A stretch of DNA of 39,099 bases, taken from Flavobacteriales bacterium UBA7666. Its GTDB lineage: Bacteria; Bacteroidota; Bacteroidia; Flavobacteriales_D; Crocinitomicaceae. Both the position numbers and the translations under genes were made by a program. How positions within the stretch are numbered: the stretch's first letter is position 1; each line of letters begins with the position of its first letter. The notes beneath the pieces are model-generated. The model did no database searches. It had not been told where the DNA came from and saw nothing but the letters and a program-made list of their open reading frames with translations. Of this stretch, positions 8,976 through 17,916 are shown in pieces. The stretch covers positions 1 through 39,099 of the forward strand of contig DLHO01000009.1 in the NCBI GenBank assembly GCA_002483265.1, in the 5' to 3' direction.

Positions 8976-11444
8976 TTAGTTTAATTTTTCTTTTACTTGT
9001 GTAATAATGTGTTTCGCTTGTTCTTCAAAAACTTCCATTAACTCTTTAATTGCGGGATCGACTTTGGATTCTTTTCCCATTCGTTCGATTTCTTTCAAAG
9101 TAGTATAGCAGTTATTTGCGCCGAAATGTTTGAAAGGTGCGGCTAATTGATGAGCTAACTCGGATGAATCGCTCCACTTTTCTTCTGCTACATGCTCCTT
9201 CATTTTGATCAATCCGTTTTCGGTGGAATTCACGAAAGTTTGTAAGAGTTCTTTGTAGAAGGGTTCGTTGTTATTGGTCAGTTTTTGAAGACTTTTGAAA
9301 TCAGCCTCGTCTAATTGAGTTCCCATACTGTGGTCTTTATAAATTTGATATAATATTCTTCTGATTTCTTCCGGATTAACTGGTTTGGTTAAAACTTCGG
9401 TCCAGCCGGAATCGAGCATATGCTGTCTTTTTTCAGGATCCAATGTTGCGGTTAAACCAACAACCGGAATTTGATCCAGAGTTTCCATTTCTGCCATTTT
9501 TTCGCGGAGTTCATACCCATTCATTTCCGGCATACGGACATCCAAAAGCACGATGTCCACATCATTGTTTTTGAGCTGCTCCAAAGCTTCTAAACCATTT
9601 GTTGCTTCCAAAAGCGTAATGTTCACGCCATGAAACATACTTCTCAAAAGTGTCCGGTTAAAAGGTTCGTCATCTACGATCAGTAAACTCTTGTCCTTTA
9701 AAAAGGAGAAGTCCGTGCGGGATGGTTCCCGGGGCACATCTACCTGGTCTTCCGTTTTTTCAAAAGGAATTTCGATATAGAAAGTGGTTCCGATCCCTTC
9801 TTCGCTGTTTACGCGAATAGTTCCACCTTGCTTGTCGATTATTTGTTTCGTGATACTAAGTCCCAAACCGGTTCCGCCATATTTGCGCGTTACTGTTAGA
9901 TCAGCCTGTTCAAAAGGCTCAAAAATGCGTTCTCTTTGACTTGCTGACATTCCGATTCCCTGATCCTGAACTTCAATTAAACAGCGAATCTGACGTTTTT
10001 CCAGCTCTTCAAAATTCAGATGGATGGTAATCAAACCGTCTTTGGAGAACTTATTGGCGTTGCTAATCAGGTTGATGATGATTTGTCGAAAGCGCAAAGG
10101 GTCTCCCAGTACGTTGGGAAAAGGTTTTTGATCCAGCTCCACCACCAAACTGTTATTTCTTTCCATTACCTGCAGTTCATATTGCTCATGAAGCATCATG
10201 ATTTCATTGGCTGGATTGAAAGCGATTTTTTCCAGTTGAATGTGATCCTTCTCCAGTTTAGACAAGTCCAGAATTTCATTGGTGATTTGGGCAAGGTGTT
10301 TCACAGAATTGCGAATGATCTTCACTTTTTTGGCGGCACTTTGATTTAAAGGCTCAAAGAATAACTGCTCCGTAAATCCGGAAATGGCATTTAGCGGTGT
10401 GCGGATTTCGTGGCTCATTGTTGCAAGAAAACGCGATTTGGCTTCTGTCAGCTGATCACTTTTATCCTTTGCCAGCTTCAATTGGGCGTTGGTTTCTTTT
10501 GATTTAGTAAACAAGGTAATAATCAGTACCACGATCATCAAAATCAATAAACTGGAAATGATACTGAATAGAAGAATAATCTCATTGGTTTCTGCTGCTA
10601 CATTTTTGGCGTTTTGTGTTTCTTTGAGCAATTCTCTTTTGTCTGCTAACTCAATGGCCTGAAAGATTTGCCCGATCTGTTTACTCAATTGATTATTCTC
10701 CTGCTCAAGATTCAGCTTGTATGAATTGAGCATTGTTTCTTTCGAAACGGCTGTGTTTTTAACGGATTGAATCTTTTTGGCAATTTCATTGGTACTGGCC
10801 GTGGCAATATCAGAAGCCTTGATTTTAACTTCCGGTTGAACGATAGGTGCAGTGGTGGCAGTGGTCTTTTTGTTTTTGCGCTGAAACCATTTCTTTTTTT
10901 CCTGTTCGTCTTGCGGCTGAACCTGTGGTGTTTGTAAGGCATTGACCTGATCGCGGATTTCCATTTTTATCCGTGCCGTTTCACTGGCATTTTGAACTTC
11001 ATTCTCCACAATCGACATGGTTTCGTTCACCCGGTTCTCATTCTTAATGCTCATGAGTGTATCCAGGTTATAGAAACGCGCTTTTACCAAAGAACTTAAT
11101 TTTTTGATTTGCTTTTGGTAGGTTGAATCATCTGTTTTGTATGATTTCAATAAATCCATTTTGCGGTTCGTTTGTGATTCCAGGATTTCAAAATCCAGCA
11201 ATGCATACGGATTATTTTGGTAGAGGTAGGAATAAGTCAGGTTATCCGATTTTAGAATATTGCTATTCAAATCGCGGACGATGAACCGTCGATTTTCTTT
11301 CAGATTTGTTGGAAGAGGACTCTCGGAGACTTGCGCTAACCGGTCGTAAACCCAATATCCTGTGGTACACACGAAAATGAGGAGCAAGCCGATGATTATA
11401 AACAGAATACGTTCAAAAAGAATATTTCTCCAGCCTTTTTTCAT
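8976..11444 (-). CDS. Hybrid sensor histidine kinase with receiver and HPt domains
   Basis: 822 aa from the ATG at 11444; the longer frame from 11531 adds 29 residues with no support. Order: membrane helix (about 10-30), periplasmic sensor region with a charged, Pro/Thr-rich insertion, second membrane helix (about 289-313), coiled linker, dimerisation/phosphoacceptor domain (His345 in SHEIRTP), ATPase domain (N-box around INLISNANKFS, G-boxes DQGIGM and GGTGLGLSI), receiver (phospho-Asp near 635 in LLDVRMPEMNG), and HPt (His near 765 in ELAHQLAAPFKH). It is a membrane phosphorelay kinase; its partner is the NtrC-type regulator downstream. The stimulus is unknown. Confidence 0.93.
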   Translation of the reverse strand: MKKGWRNILFERILFIIIGLLLIFVCTTGYWVYDRLAQVSESPLPTNLKENRRFIVRDLNSNILKSDNLTYSYLYQNNPYALLDFEILESQTNRKMDLLKSYKTDDSTYQKQIKKLSSLVKARFYNLDTLMSIKNENRVNETMSIVENEVQNASETARIKMEIRDQVNALQTPQVQPQDEQEKKKWFQRKNKKTTATTAPIVQPEVKIKASDIATASTNEIAKKIQSVKNTAVSKETMLNSYKLNLEQENNQLSKQIGQIFQAIELADKRELLKETQNAKNVAAETNEIILLFSIISSLLILMIVVLIITLFTKSKETNAQLKLAKDKSDQLTEAKSRFLATMSHEIRTPLNAISGFTEQLFFEPLNQSAAKKVKIIRNSVKHLAQITNEILDLSKLEKDHIQLEKIAFNPANEIMMLHEQYELQVMERNNSLVVELDQKPFPNVLGDPLRFRQIIINLISNANKFSKDGLITIHLNFEELEKRQIRCLIEVQDQGIGMSASQRERIFEPFEQADLTVTRKYGGTGLGLSITKQIIDKQGGTIRVNSEEGIGTTFYIEIPFEKTEDQVDVPREPSRTDFSFLKDKSLLIVDDEPFNRTLLRSMFHGVNITLLEATNGLEALEQLKNNDVDIVLLDVRMPEMNGYELREKMAEMETLDQIPVVGLTATLDPEKRQHMLDSGWTEVLTKPVNPEEIRRILYQIYKDHSMGTQLDEADFKSLQKLTNNNEPFYKELLQTFVNSTENGLIKMKEHVAEEKWSDSSELAHQLAAPFKHFGANNCYTTLKEIERMGKESKVDPAIKELMEVFEEQAKHIITQVKEKLN

Positions 11445-11811
11445 ATTGATATGAATTTTCAATTTGAAAAATACAACATTTATTCGGGCTTTCGTTTTCA
11501 AAATGAATTTTTCAGTGATTTTAATGAGCAAAAGCGAGCATTCACCAATTATAAAACAAAGAATACCTCAATTGCATTATTTCAGAACAAAATTGAATTG
11601 ATCAAATTTGAGCAATTAAAGATATAACTGACCTTATTGAAAATCCTGCGCCGGAGTAAACAACATAGTCCTTAAAGTGAATAGTAGTACATGAGTGAGA
11701 GGAAACTAGTTGTTGATAAATCTCCACCAATATAGCGTAAGACAAAAAGGGTGTTCATGAGGCATGAATGCCCTTTTTGATTTTATTTCGAATTTTCAAG
11801 GATTTTTCTCG
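11445..11811. other. Intergenic region with an imperfect hairpin, no gene recognised
   Basis: The one clear structure is an imperfect hairpin around 11743-11780 (16-bp arms with two mismatches, GGG...CCC core, flanked by A- and T-runs), which could terminate transcription in either direction. No credible coding region was seen. Confidence 0.5.
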
Positions 11812-11817
11812 ATGCAC

Positions 11818-11847
11818 TTGCTGATTTGAAATAATTCCTTATTTTTG
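11818..11847 (+). promoter_or_regulatory. Promoter of tRNA-Leu
   Basis: TTG at 11818-11820, then 19 bp, then TATTTTTG at 11840-11847. This matches the Bacteroidota -33/-7 pattern (TTG, TAnnTTTG) and lies about 50 bp before the tRNA. Confidence 0.55.
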
Positions 11848-13560
11848 CACCCGCTTGCAACGGTAAGTGACTGTCAGTCGGACAGTAATTAATACAAATG
11901 CCTCGGTGGCGGAACTGGTAGACGCGCTGGATTCAAAATCCTGTACTTTCGGGTGTGCCGGTTCGATTCCGGCCCGAGGTACTGAACGGGACAGCAGATA
12001 ATTTTTATCTACTGTCCCGTTTTTCTTTTCCACCAAAACCCTTGTAAATATTGGGATAAACGAAAATAGACTGTTCACACGGTCGGTTCGATATTCACCT
12101 TTTTGGAAGTCATACACCAAACCGTCAGGAAATACCATGTTTTGAATACGTCTCTTTTCTTCCAAATCGCCAGATTCCCACAAAACAGGGAGTTTCAAAG
12201 CATACTCGAGTACCGTATCAACTGCTTTTTCAAGGTTCGATAAATTAAATGAGCATTTTACCAATTCTTCCTTAGTTCTAACCAATTCAGTTTGGAATTC
12301 CTTATAGTATTTGTTGTACAAATCCCCGTCAATCTCCCCCAAAACAAACCGTCGTTCGATTGTTCCTAGCTGTTTTTCAATCTTGGAAACCTCGCTTTCA
12401 AGGGTTGCAGTTTGCAAAATACTTTCCTCTTGCATTTCCATGCACATTTCAATCATGAGCTTTTTGATTGGTTCAACCGCGTTGGAATCGTAAAGCACAT
12501 ATTCCGAAAGTAACGATTTGAAAAGTTCGTGCATTTGCTTGGCGCTTTTGTTCTCTTTACTGCCTATTGTATTGCATTTGTAGTAATACAATCCTTTGCG
12601 TTTCACCAAATACCCAGTATAGGGTGTATTATCGCTTCCTGAGCGCACAAATTGCTTTAAAGGTAGATTTTCCTCGTCTCGGTTGTATTTGTGTCCCAAA
12701 GTGCGCTTTTGGCTCAAAATACCATTCACTTTCAAAAATACTTCCTCGGAAACGATTGCGGGGTGCTTGTCCGTTCTAATTACTTCCCCCGGAATAAGTG
12801 GTGAAACAATCATTCCACAATAGAACGGGTTACGGAAAATTTCGCTCAGTCGCTTTGCGCCTTTCGTCCAACCTTTCTTTTTTAAACGTTCAGTGATTTC
12901 GTTATAACTCAAATCGTGGTTTGCCTTCAACAAGAATGCCTCTCGAATCAATTCACCCATTTGGTTAATCTGCAAATTCGGTTGTTTGCGTTTCCCCGGA
13001 TTCATGTTTGTATAACCATAAGGGATAGAGCCCGAAACATACCCGTTTCGTAACTTGGTTATCATGCCATTCATGCACGTTTCCCGTCTGATGTCATTTT
13101 CATACCGTGAAAAAACCATGTGGATTCCTTCCTGAAGTGTTCCCGTTGATGTTTGGGCGTCCACCTCCTGAGTTGCGGAAATGATATAAACCCCCATTGC
13201 TTTCAATTGTTCAATGATTGCCATTCCACCCCCGCCAGTGCGTGAAAAACGGTTATAGGCATAAATAACAATATAGCCCACTTGGGTATTTCGTCGAGCA
13301 AATTCCAACATTCGCTTAAACTCCTTGCGTTCGTCCGTTGTAGCGGATTCACTTCCGCCCCCGAAATACCCAAGGACATTGAGTTTATTTTTTGAAACGA
13401 TATGGTGGCAGAAATTGAGCTGTGTTTCCAAACTTGCGCCCTCTTCTTGTCCCTTACTTGATACGCGGGTATAAACCAAACACCCATTGCGGTTGATACG
13501 TGCAGATTTTTTACTCTTTGCCGCAAACTGTTTAAATGCGGTCGCTGCTGTTGTGTTCAT
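11839..13560 (-). CDS. Large serine recombinase (integrase of the element); C-terminus reads antisense through tRNA-Leu
   Basis: 573 aa. Resolvase catalytic domain (about 26-170) with catalytic Ser34 in YTRVSSKGQ and the RFSR segment, then the recombinase domain (about 175-290), a degenerate zinc-ribbon-like region near YTGYLVKRKGLYYYKCN, and a coiled coil (about 370-450). Large serine recombinases integrate and excise DNA between short att sites. From about residue 527 the frame is the antisense of tRNA-Leu (PRAGIEPAHPK onwards), and it stops inside the tRNA promoter. So the last about 47 residues come from the attachment region and would differ in the excised circle. The start overlaps the 3' end of the 83-aa gene by 29 bp, implying one transcript. 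Confidence 0.9.
   Translation of the reverse strand: MNTTAATAFKQFAAKSKKSARINRNGCLVYTRVSSKGQEEGASLETQLNFCHHIVSKNKLNVLGYFGGGSESATTDERKEFKRMLEFARRNTQVGYIVIYAYNRFSRTGGGGMAIIEQLKAMGVYIISATQEVDAQTSTGTLQEGIHMVFSRYENDIRRETCMNGMITKLRNGYVSGSIPYGYTNMNPGKRKQPNLQINQMGELIREAFLLKANHDLSYNEITERLKKKGWTKGAKRLSEIFRNPFYCGMIVSPLIPGEVIRTDKHPAIVSEEVFLKVNGILSQKRTLGHKYNRDEENLPLKQFVRSGSDNTPYTGYLVKRKGLYYYKCNTIGSKENKSAKQMHELFKSLLSEYVLYDSNAVEPIKKLMIEMCMEMQEESILQTATLESEVSKIEKQLGTIERRFVLGEIDGDLYNKYYKEFQTELVRTKEELVKCSFNLSNLEKAVDTVLEYALKLPVLWESGDLEEKRRIQNMVFPDGLVYDFQKGEYRTDRVNSLFSFIPIFTRVLVEKKNGTVDKNYLLSRSVPRAGIEPAHPKVQDFESSASTSSATEAFVLITVRLTVTYRCKRVQK
11900..11981 (+). tRNA. tRNA-Leu (anticodon CAA)
   Basis: A full cloverleaf: acceptor GCCTCGG (11900-11906) with CCGAGGT (11974-11980), D-arm, anticodon loop with TTCAAAA giving CAA, a long variable arm as expected for a class II tRNA, T-loop TTCGATT (11962-11968), discriminator A11981. 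CCA is not encoded. It is the likely integration target of the element to its right. Confidence 0.93.
11985..12026 (+). terminator. Terminator of tRNA-Leu, overlapping the recombinase gene
   Basis: A long stem (AACGGGACAG at 11985-11994 with its complement at 12012-12021, extended by AGATAA/TTATCT inside) followed by TTTT. It lies inside the antisense recombinase reading frame. Confidence 0.8.
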
Positions 13561-13783
13561 CTTCTTTTGTTTTCTTTGTTATCAATCGGTTTAACTGTCG
13601 GACTGCGATTGTTGCAAACTCCCGCATTGCTTCTAACAACTGTTCCCGTTTCTCTGTACTCAGGTTTTCAAATCCCTTGTATAGTTTCAGGGTCTCAGCT
13701 GTCAATTTTTGCGCTGTCTGTTTTCGCAATCCCTTGATTCTGTTGAGTTCCTTGCGGATGTCCGCTATTAAATCCGTGGCCAT
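13532..13783 (-). CDS. Small helical protein upstream of the recombinase
   Basis: 83 aa, predicted almost entirely helical and charged (LIADIRKELNRIKGLRKQTAQ..., KREQLLEAMREFATIAVRQLNRL). It overlaps the recombinase start by 29 bp, so it is probably translated first on the same mRNA. A role in recombination control, such as a directionality factor, is only a positional guess. The upstream leader contains a small GC hairpin (13809-13823). Confidence 0.6.
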   Translation of the reverse strand: MATDLIADIRKELNRIKGLRKQTAQKLTAETLKLYKGFENLSTEKREQLLEAMREFATIAVRQLNRLITKKTKEDEHNSSDRI

Positions 13784-13808
13784 GATACTAGATATTTAGA
13801 TGGTGGTG

Positions 13809-13823
13809 AACCCCTTCGGGGTT
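13809..13823 (-). promoter_or_regulatory. Short GC hairpin in the leader of the recombinase operon
   Basis: AACCCC (13809-13814), loop TTC, GGGGTT (13818-13823). It lies 26 bp upstream of the 83-aa start without a T-run, so it may influence mRNA stability or translation. Confidence 0.4.
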
Positions 13824-13850
13824 GATTTATGCTAATAATTGCTAGAGTAT

Positions 13851-13896
13851 GTTAAAAAACCCCTAAAACACCCTGTTTTCAGGCATTATAGGGGTT
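13851..13896 (-). terminator. Terminator at the end of the main minus-strand operon
   Basis: An outer stem (13858-13865 with 13889-13896) and an inner stem CCTG/CAGG (72-75 with 80-83 in 138xx). On the minus strand it continues into TTTTTT-like sequence. It lies 25 bp after the patatin stop and separates the structural operon from the recombinase unit. Confidence 0.7.
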
Positions 13897-13920
13897 CTCA
13901 GGTGGTGGTATGAGGGCGGT

Positions 13921-15081
13921 TTATACTAGGAACGCTTTTTGAGCATTGGCATACCCGTGAGCCATTCTTTGATAAATTAGTTTCTCATTTGCAACCAAAG
14001 AATTCCCCATTTCAACGTTTCGATCTGGGTTAACTACAATAGCATCAAATGCCTTGATTGGACGCTTTGAAGCAGATCGCAATTGAACATTTTTTCCGAA
14101 CTCTCCGAACTGTTGAACCAATTCATTCATTTGTAAGAAGTGGCTAACATCGTTATTGAAAATTTCCGTTAGTGAAAGCTCATAGATTGCCCGCATGGTA
14201 ATCTCACCAATCGACTTGTTTTGGAAATCCTGAACTTTTGGAAAACCACTATTGCAATTCAAAACAATGATCTTGTAACGGCATTCTTCCGGATCTTCAT
14301 TGATTAATTTGATAACATCACCCAACGGGGAAACGTTCATAATACCGCCGTCAATATTATTCAATGATGTAACCCTGTTTGAACCTTCATAGAAAGAAAC
14401 CTTTTCTACCGGCTTCCAAACCGCCGGCATGGCAGTTGAAGCCAAAACACCGTTTACGAAATCTTCAGGGGTTTCAAAATCCGAATGCTTTACACTGTGG
14501 TACATTCCGCTATTGAGCGAGACAAAACCACAAGTAAAAACGGTGTCTTTTATTTTTCGACGGTCCAAATACTGACCTAATTTCAGATGTAGGGGCGTAT
14601 TGTCTGCAATGCTTTTAACCTTGTGCAGATTTGATTTAATCGCATTCCCTAATTGTTCCATTGCCGAATCAATAAAGGATTGTCGTTTCTCTTTGGAGAA
14701 GATAATACCGAGCTTACCAAAGAATGAAAGTTTCAAATCAATGTTTTCCAATAGTTGTTTCGTTAGCTCCTTTTTGTCCAACCTGAATTTGAGTTTATCT
14801 TCCTTGCTCGCTGTATCAATGACCGCAGAAGTATAAATCTCGGAAGCCCCATTTTTACCGATCTTATTAACCCAAAGGTCATGTAACAAACTCAATTCAT
14901 TCATTGCAACCAAAGCCCCGTTAATGGCTCCGGCACTAACTCCCGAAATAATATCAAACTTCATGGGTTTATCACTCCCCGAAATACTTTTCCATTTCTC
15001 GGAAATGTATTTCAATGCCCCCACTTGAAAGGCTCCGTTAAATCCTCCACCAGAGAGAACTAATGCAAATTTTGTTTTCAT
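13921..15081 (-). CDS. Patatin-like phospholipase
   Basis: 386 aa. Visible: oxyanion motif SGGGFNGA (10-17), nucleophile elbow GVSAG (47-51, Ser49), and the catalytic Asp in NIDGGIMNVSP (about 243). These define the patatin/RssA-type lipid acyl hydrolase family. No signal peptide, so it is cytoplasmic or virion-carried. It is the last gene of a long operon that otherwise encodes virion-like and lysis-like proteins, so phospholipid hydrolysis could serve membrane rupture, membrane penetration or lipid remodelling. It might instead be a defence or toxin effector; the position at the operon end fits either. Confidence 0.9.
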   Translation of the reverse strand: MKTKFALVLSGGGFNGAFQVGALKYISEKWKSISGSDKPMKFDIISGVSAGAINGALVAMNELSLLHDLWVNKIGKNGASEIYTSAVIDTASKEDKLKFRLDKKELTKQLLENIDLKLSFFGKLGIIFSKEKRQSFIDSAMEQLGNAIKSNLHKVKSIADNTPLHLKLGQYLDRRKIKDTVFTCGFVSLNSGMYHSVKHSDFETPEDFVNGVLASTAMPAVWKPVEKVSFYEGSNRVTSLNNIDGGIMNVSPLGDVIKLINEDPEECRYKIIVLNCNSGFPKVQDFQNKSIGEITMRAIYELSLTEIFNNDVSHFLQMNELVQQFGEFGKNVQLRSASKRPIKAFDAIVVNPDRNVEMGNSLVANEKLIYQRMAHGYANAQKAFLV

Positions 15082-15093
15082 GTTTATTTTGAT

Positions 15094-16878
15094 TTAAAAG
15101 GTTATGTCCATTTCGGACCGTTGATTGTATCGTCCATACTGAATCGCTTTGCCCGGCTCGGGTACTTCGATAACAATGTCTACATCATGTTGGAAGCCGT
15201 TGGAACCTCGGAACGCTCCTTGTTTGGTTGTTTGAAAAACATAGATAAATGAAACCCCTGGGTATTCCGCTTTCAAATCGTCTAAGTCTTCAGGAGATAA
15301 TCCCAGTTTGGTCACACTATCCAAAAAAACAAAGTCATATCCCGAAAAGTCCATTGGTAATGCACCCGTTGAATCAAAATTCGGGTGTGCCATTCGGGTT
15401 TCTCGTAATTTCTCCTGTAACGTTCCACCTATTTTTTCTTCTTTGGCTACATACAAAACCCGTCCATGGTTGCGGGCAAGATAGCCCGCCCAATCAACAC
15501 AGAGGTAGGATTTCCCATACTTCGGAAGTCCGAAAACCATTGCCGTAAATCCCTTATTCGGATCACCAACAAAACGAAGCCATTTGCCCGTAAATCCAAT
15601 CGTTGGGAATTGCATATTGACAATATCCATCGTGTTTACAATCGCATCATCCGGAATACTGCCGAAGCCGTTAAAACCGTCTAATTCACTATTGAAACTC
15701 AGCCCCTCCAATTCATCCATGATTCCGTTTAATCCGTTCAGTTCACGACTTGGAATTAAGAGCATTCCTTCAACCTTGGTTTTAGCAATGAAGTTTCTGA
15801 GGGATTGGGTTATCTCACTGATTTGTTTTGCGTAAGGGTCGCGAAGTGGAACAGCTTTTGTTAAAAGGGCTTTATCAATTCGGGCAAGCAAACTTTTTGC
15901 TGCTGTAACCTGAACAATGCGCCCCTGCAAACTGATGTAGCTTTTAATAATCCGAACAGAAGGTAACAAACGCTGTTTTCCAGTAATGGTCAAAAAATGC
16001 GAACGGCGTTCCTCTCCGATTTCTACCTTGATTGCCTTACGTCCTCTTAGCTTGGTATACAGGTTCAATAGTACATCTTGAATCTCTAAAATTTCAGTCG
16101 CGTACTTCGATGTTTTGCGAATCCGTTTTTCTGTCATTGCCTTTTGAAGGGCATTAATAAATAAACGAATTTGTTGAGGCGTTTTGCTCTTTCCGTGCAT
16201 CAGAACAAAGCGTTTAATGAATTTCAATTCCTCCGAAATCCGTTCGACGTGTTCACCGCCAAAATGATAGGTTTGTTTTTTCAATCGGCTTGCTTTTCGG
16301 GCTTTCAGTGCGCGGGCTTTTGTCTTCTTTTGCTCCATTGCTTTTTGTGCCTGAGTAAGCATTTGATTCCGTTTTTTGGCGTGTAACGCTCCCTGTTCAT
16401 CGCGTTTAGCAACCGACAAGGTGGATTTATCCGAAGTCAATTGTGCGTTTTCCGCATCCTCATGGTCTTTTGCCGTGAAACTTTTGTGCTTCGAATTGTT
16501 GTAATACTCATAGATGCTTTTTCCTGATCTGGTTCTGCCTATTACAACATCTTTCTTTACAGCTGGTTTTTTCTTTGCAACCGGGCGTTTTGTCTTTCTT
16601 GCTGTTGCGGTGCGTTTGCGTGTTGCAGATGCTTTTTTTGCAGTCTGTGAACGGCTTACGGTCCGTGCTGTTCTTTTCTTTTTTCCCAAATGAGCATTCA
16701 GCAATTCAAAATATTGGTCGATTGCTTCCTGAATCAATGTATTGGATTCGTATTTAGTCCAATTCTTACCATTCGAAGTGACTTTAACCACATGGTTATG
16801 CCCTCGTTTTAGTTCTATCGGAAGCGTGGAAACATCCAGTTTTCCGATTTCACGGAAATAATTATTTGCGTTAATCAT
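15094..16878 (-). CDS. RecA/RadA-like P-loop ATPase with a histone-like basic segment
   Basis: 594 aa. The C-terminal third is a RecA-fold ATPase: Walker A GLPKYGKS (about 449-456), Walker B FVFLDS (about 514-519), and a motif around IYVFQTTKQGAFRGS (about 550) that parallels the RadA/Sms segment with TKxG and the following HxVDxV. The N-terminal part contains a run rich in Lys, Arg, Ala and Thr (about 66-110), like a histone H1 tail. The middle (about 205-290) is helical and basic. I see no HerA/FtsK-type signature. Roles could be genome packaging, replication or DNA organisation. Its start overlaps the methyltransferase stop by 8 bp. Confidence 0.7.
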   Translation of the reverse strand: MINANNYFREIGKLDVSTLPIELKRGHNHVVKVTSNGKNWTKYESNTLIQEAIDQYFELLNAHLGKKKRTARTVSRSQTAKKASATRKRTATARKTKRPVAKKKPAVKKDVVIGRTRSGKSIYEYYNNSKHKSFTAKDHEDAENAQLTSDKSTLSVAKRDEQGALHAKKRNQMLTQAQKAMEQKKTKARALKARKASRLKKQTYHFGGEHVERISEELKFIKRFVLMHGKSKTPQQIRLFINALQKAMTEKRIRKTSKYATEILEIQDVLLNLYTKLRGRKAIKVEIGEERRSHFLTITGKQRLLPSVRIIKSYISLQGRIVQVTAAKSLLARIDKALLTKAVPLRDPYAKQISEITQSLRNFIAKTKVEGMLLIPSRELNGLNGIMDELEGLSFNSELDGFNGFGSIPDDAIVNTMDIVNMQFPTIGFTGKWLRFVGDPNKGFTAMVFGLPKYGKSYLCVDWAGYLARNHGRVLYVAKEEKIGGTLQEKLRETRMAHPNFDSTGALPMDFSGYDFVFLDSVTKLGLSPEDLDDLKAEYPGVSFIYVFQTTKQGAFRGSNGFQHDVDIVIEVPEPGKAIQYGRYNQRSEMDITF

Positions 16879-17875
16879 GACGTTTTGATTTAGATAATTG
16901 ATTAAAAAGAAATTGGAGCAAAAGGGCTTCTGATTCCAATTCTAAAGTTGACGTTTGGGGGGCTGAAACCCCATTTAAAGAAGGATTGAAACCGCTTAAA
17001 AGCGCCTTGCCGATTTCCGTTACAATGGGCCGGCTGACTGCGTTTCCTATCATGTCGTAACGGTGGGTGTCTGCAATCACTTTTTTCTCCCCCTCATACA
17101 TTCCGTATTTGGTCCAATTGTCAGGTAATCCCTGTAAGCGTTCACCCTCCATGGGGGTTAATCTTCTGACACGGTTTCCGACTTCCAAATAACCCGCCGC
17201 ATATCCATTGGCAACCAAAAGAGCGGGGGATAATCTCCCACCCCTGAAGATCCGGCAGGTCTGCGAACCTGAATCTGTAACCGCCCCTGCAATGTCTATT
17301 TTCGGAACGAAAGGTGTTTCTTTTTCATACGGTACGTTGAGTGGAAAAATCGCTCCTCTGGATTCGTCTCTAAGACATCCCACAAGGTAAATCCGCTCTC
17401 TGTTTTGGGGTAGAAACCAGGCAGTATTAATAAGTTGCCATTGGCACTCATATAGCCCAAGCTCGGCAATCGTTTGCAGAACGATCTCAAAGTCTTTGCC
17501 CTTGTTACTGGAGAATAACCCCGAGACGTTTTCAAAGACAAAAACACGGGGTCTAAATCGCTTAATGATTTCAATTGCTCTAAAAAAGAGACTACTTTTG
17601 CGTCCCTGAATTCCCGCCCTTCTTCCAGCAAGCGATAAATCCTGGCAAGGGGAGCCGAAGGTAACGAGGTCCGGACGTTCAATTTTTTGCGTTTCGAATT
17701 TTTCAATGTCACCGACATACTGTGCATTTTTGAAGTTATAGCGATACGAAGCAATACAATGCTTGTCGATTTCGCTGAAATAATGCTTTTTGAAAACAAA
17801 CCCCGCACTTAGCAAACCCTTTGCAAAACTGCCTAGTCCGCTAAATAAATCGAGATATACAATTTGCTTTTCCAT
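16871..17875 (-). CDS. C5-cytosine DNA methyltransferase
   Basis: 334 aa. Conserved motifs in order: I DLFSGLGSFAKG (9-20), IV GSPCQDLS with nucleophile Cys77, VI ENV (115-117), VIII QNRERIYLVG (156-165), and the C-terminal LTPMEGERLQGLP segment (about 239-251) with a following GNAVSRP. It transfers a methyl group from S-adenosylmethionine to cytosine C5. No restriction endonuclease gene is adjacent, so it is an orphan methylase, probably protecting the element's own DNA from host restriction. Its target sequence cannot be read from the protein. Confidence 0.95.
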   Translation of the reverse strand: MEKQIVYLDLFSGLGSFAKGLLSAGFVFKKHYFSEIDKHCIASYRYNFKNAQYVGDIEKFETQKIERPDLVTFGSPCQDLSLAGRRAGIQGRKSSLFFRAIEIIKRFRPRVFVFENVSGLFSSNKGKDFEIVLQTIAELGLYECQWQLINTAWFLPQNRERIYLVGCLRDESRGAIFPLNVPYEKETPFVPKIDIAGAVTDSGSQTCRIFRGGRLSPALLVANGYAAGYLEVGNRVRRLTPMEGERLQGLPDNWTKYGMYEGEKKVIADTHRYDMIGNAVSRPIVTEIGKALLSGFNPSLNGVSAPQTSTLELESEALLLQFLFNQLSKSKRHD

Positions 17876-17916
17876 CTTTGGTTGATTCTTAGTTGTTGAA
17901 ATGCGGGGAATGTGAT

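Noticed and set aside
11839..11990. A functional domain in the last residues of the recombinase
   Set aside because: The residues are the antisense translation of tRNA-Leu, a known source of spurious C-termini (PRAGIEPAHPK type).
15094..16878. The P-loop protein as terminase large subunit or HerA/FtsK-type packaging ATPase
   Set aside because: It lacks a DE-type Walker B and a nuclease domain; its motifs fit RecA/RadA better.
16871..17875. A restriction-modification system
   Set aside because: No endonuclease or specificity gene lies beside the methylase; neighbours are explained by the operon.
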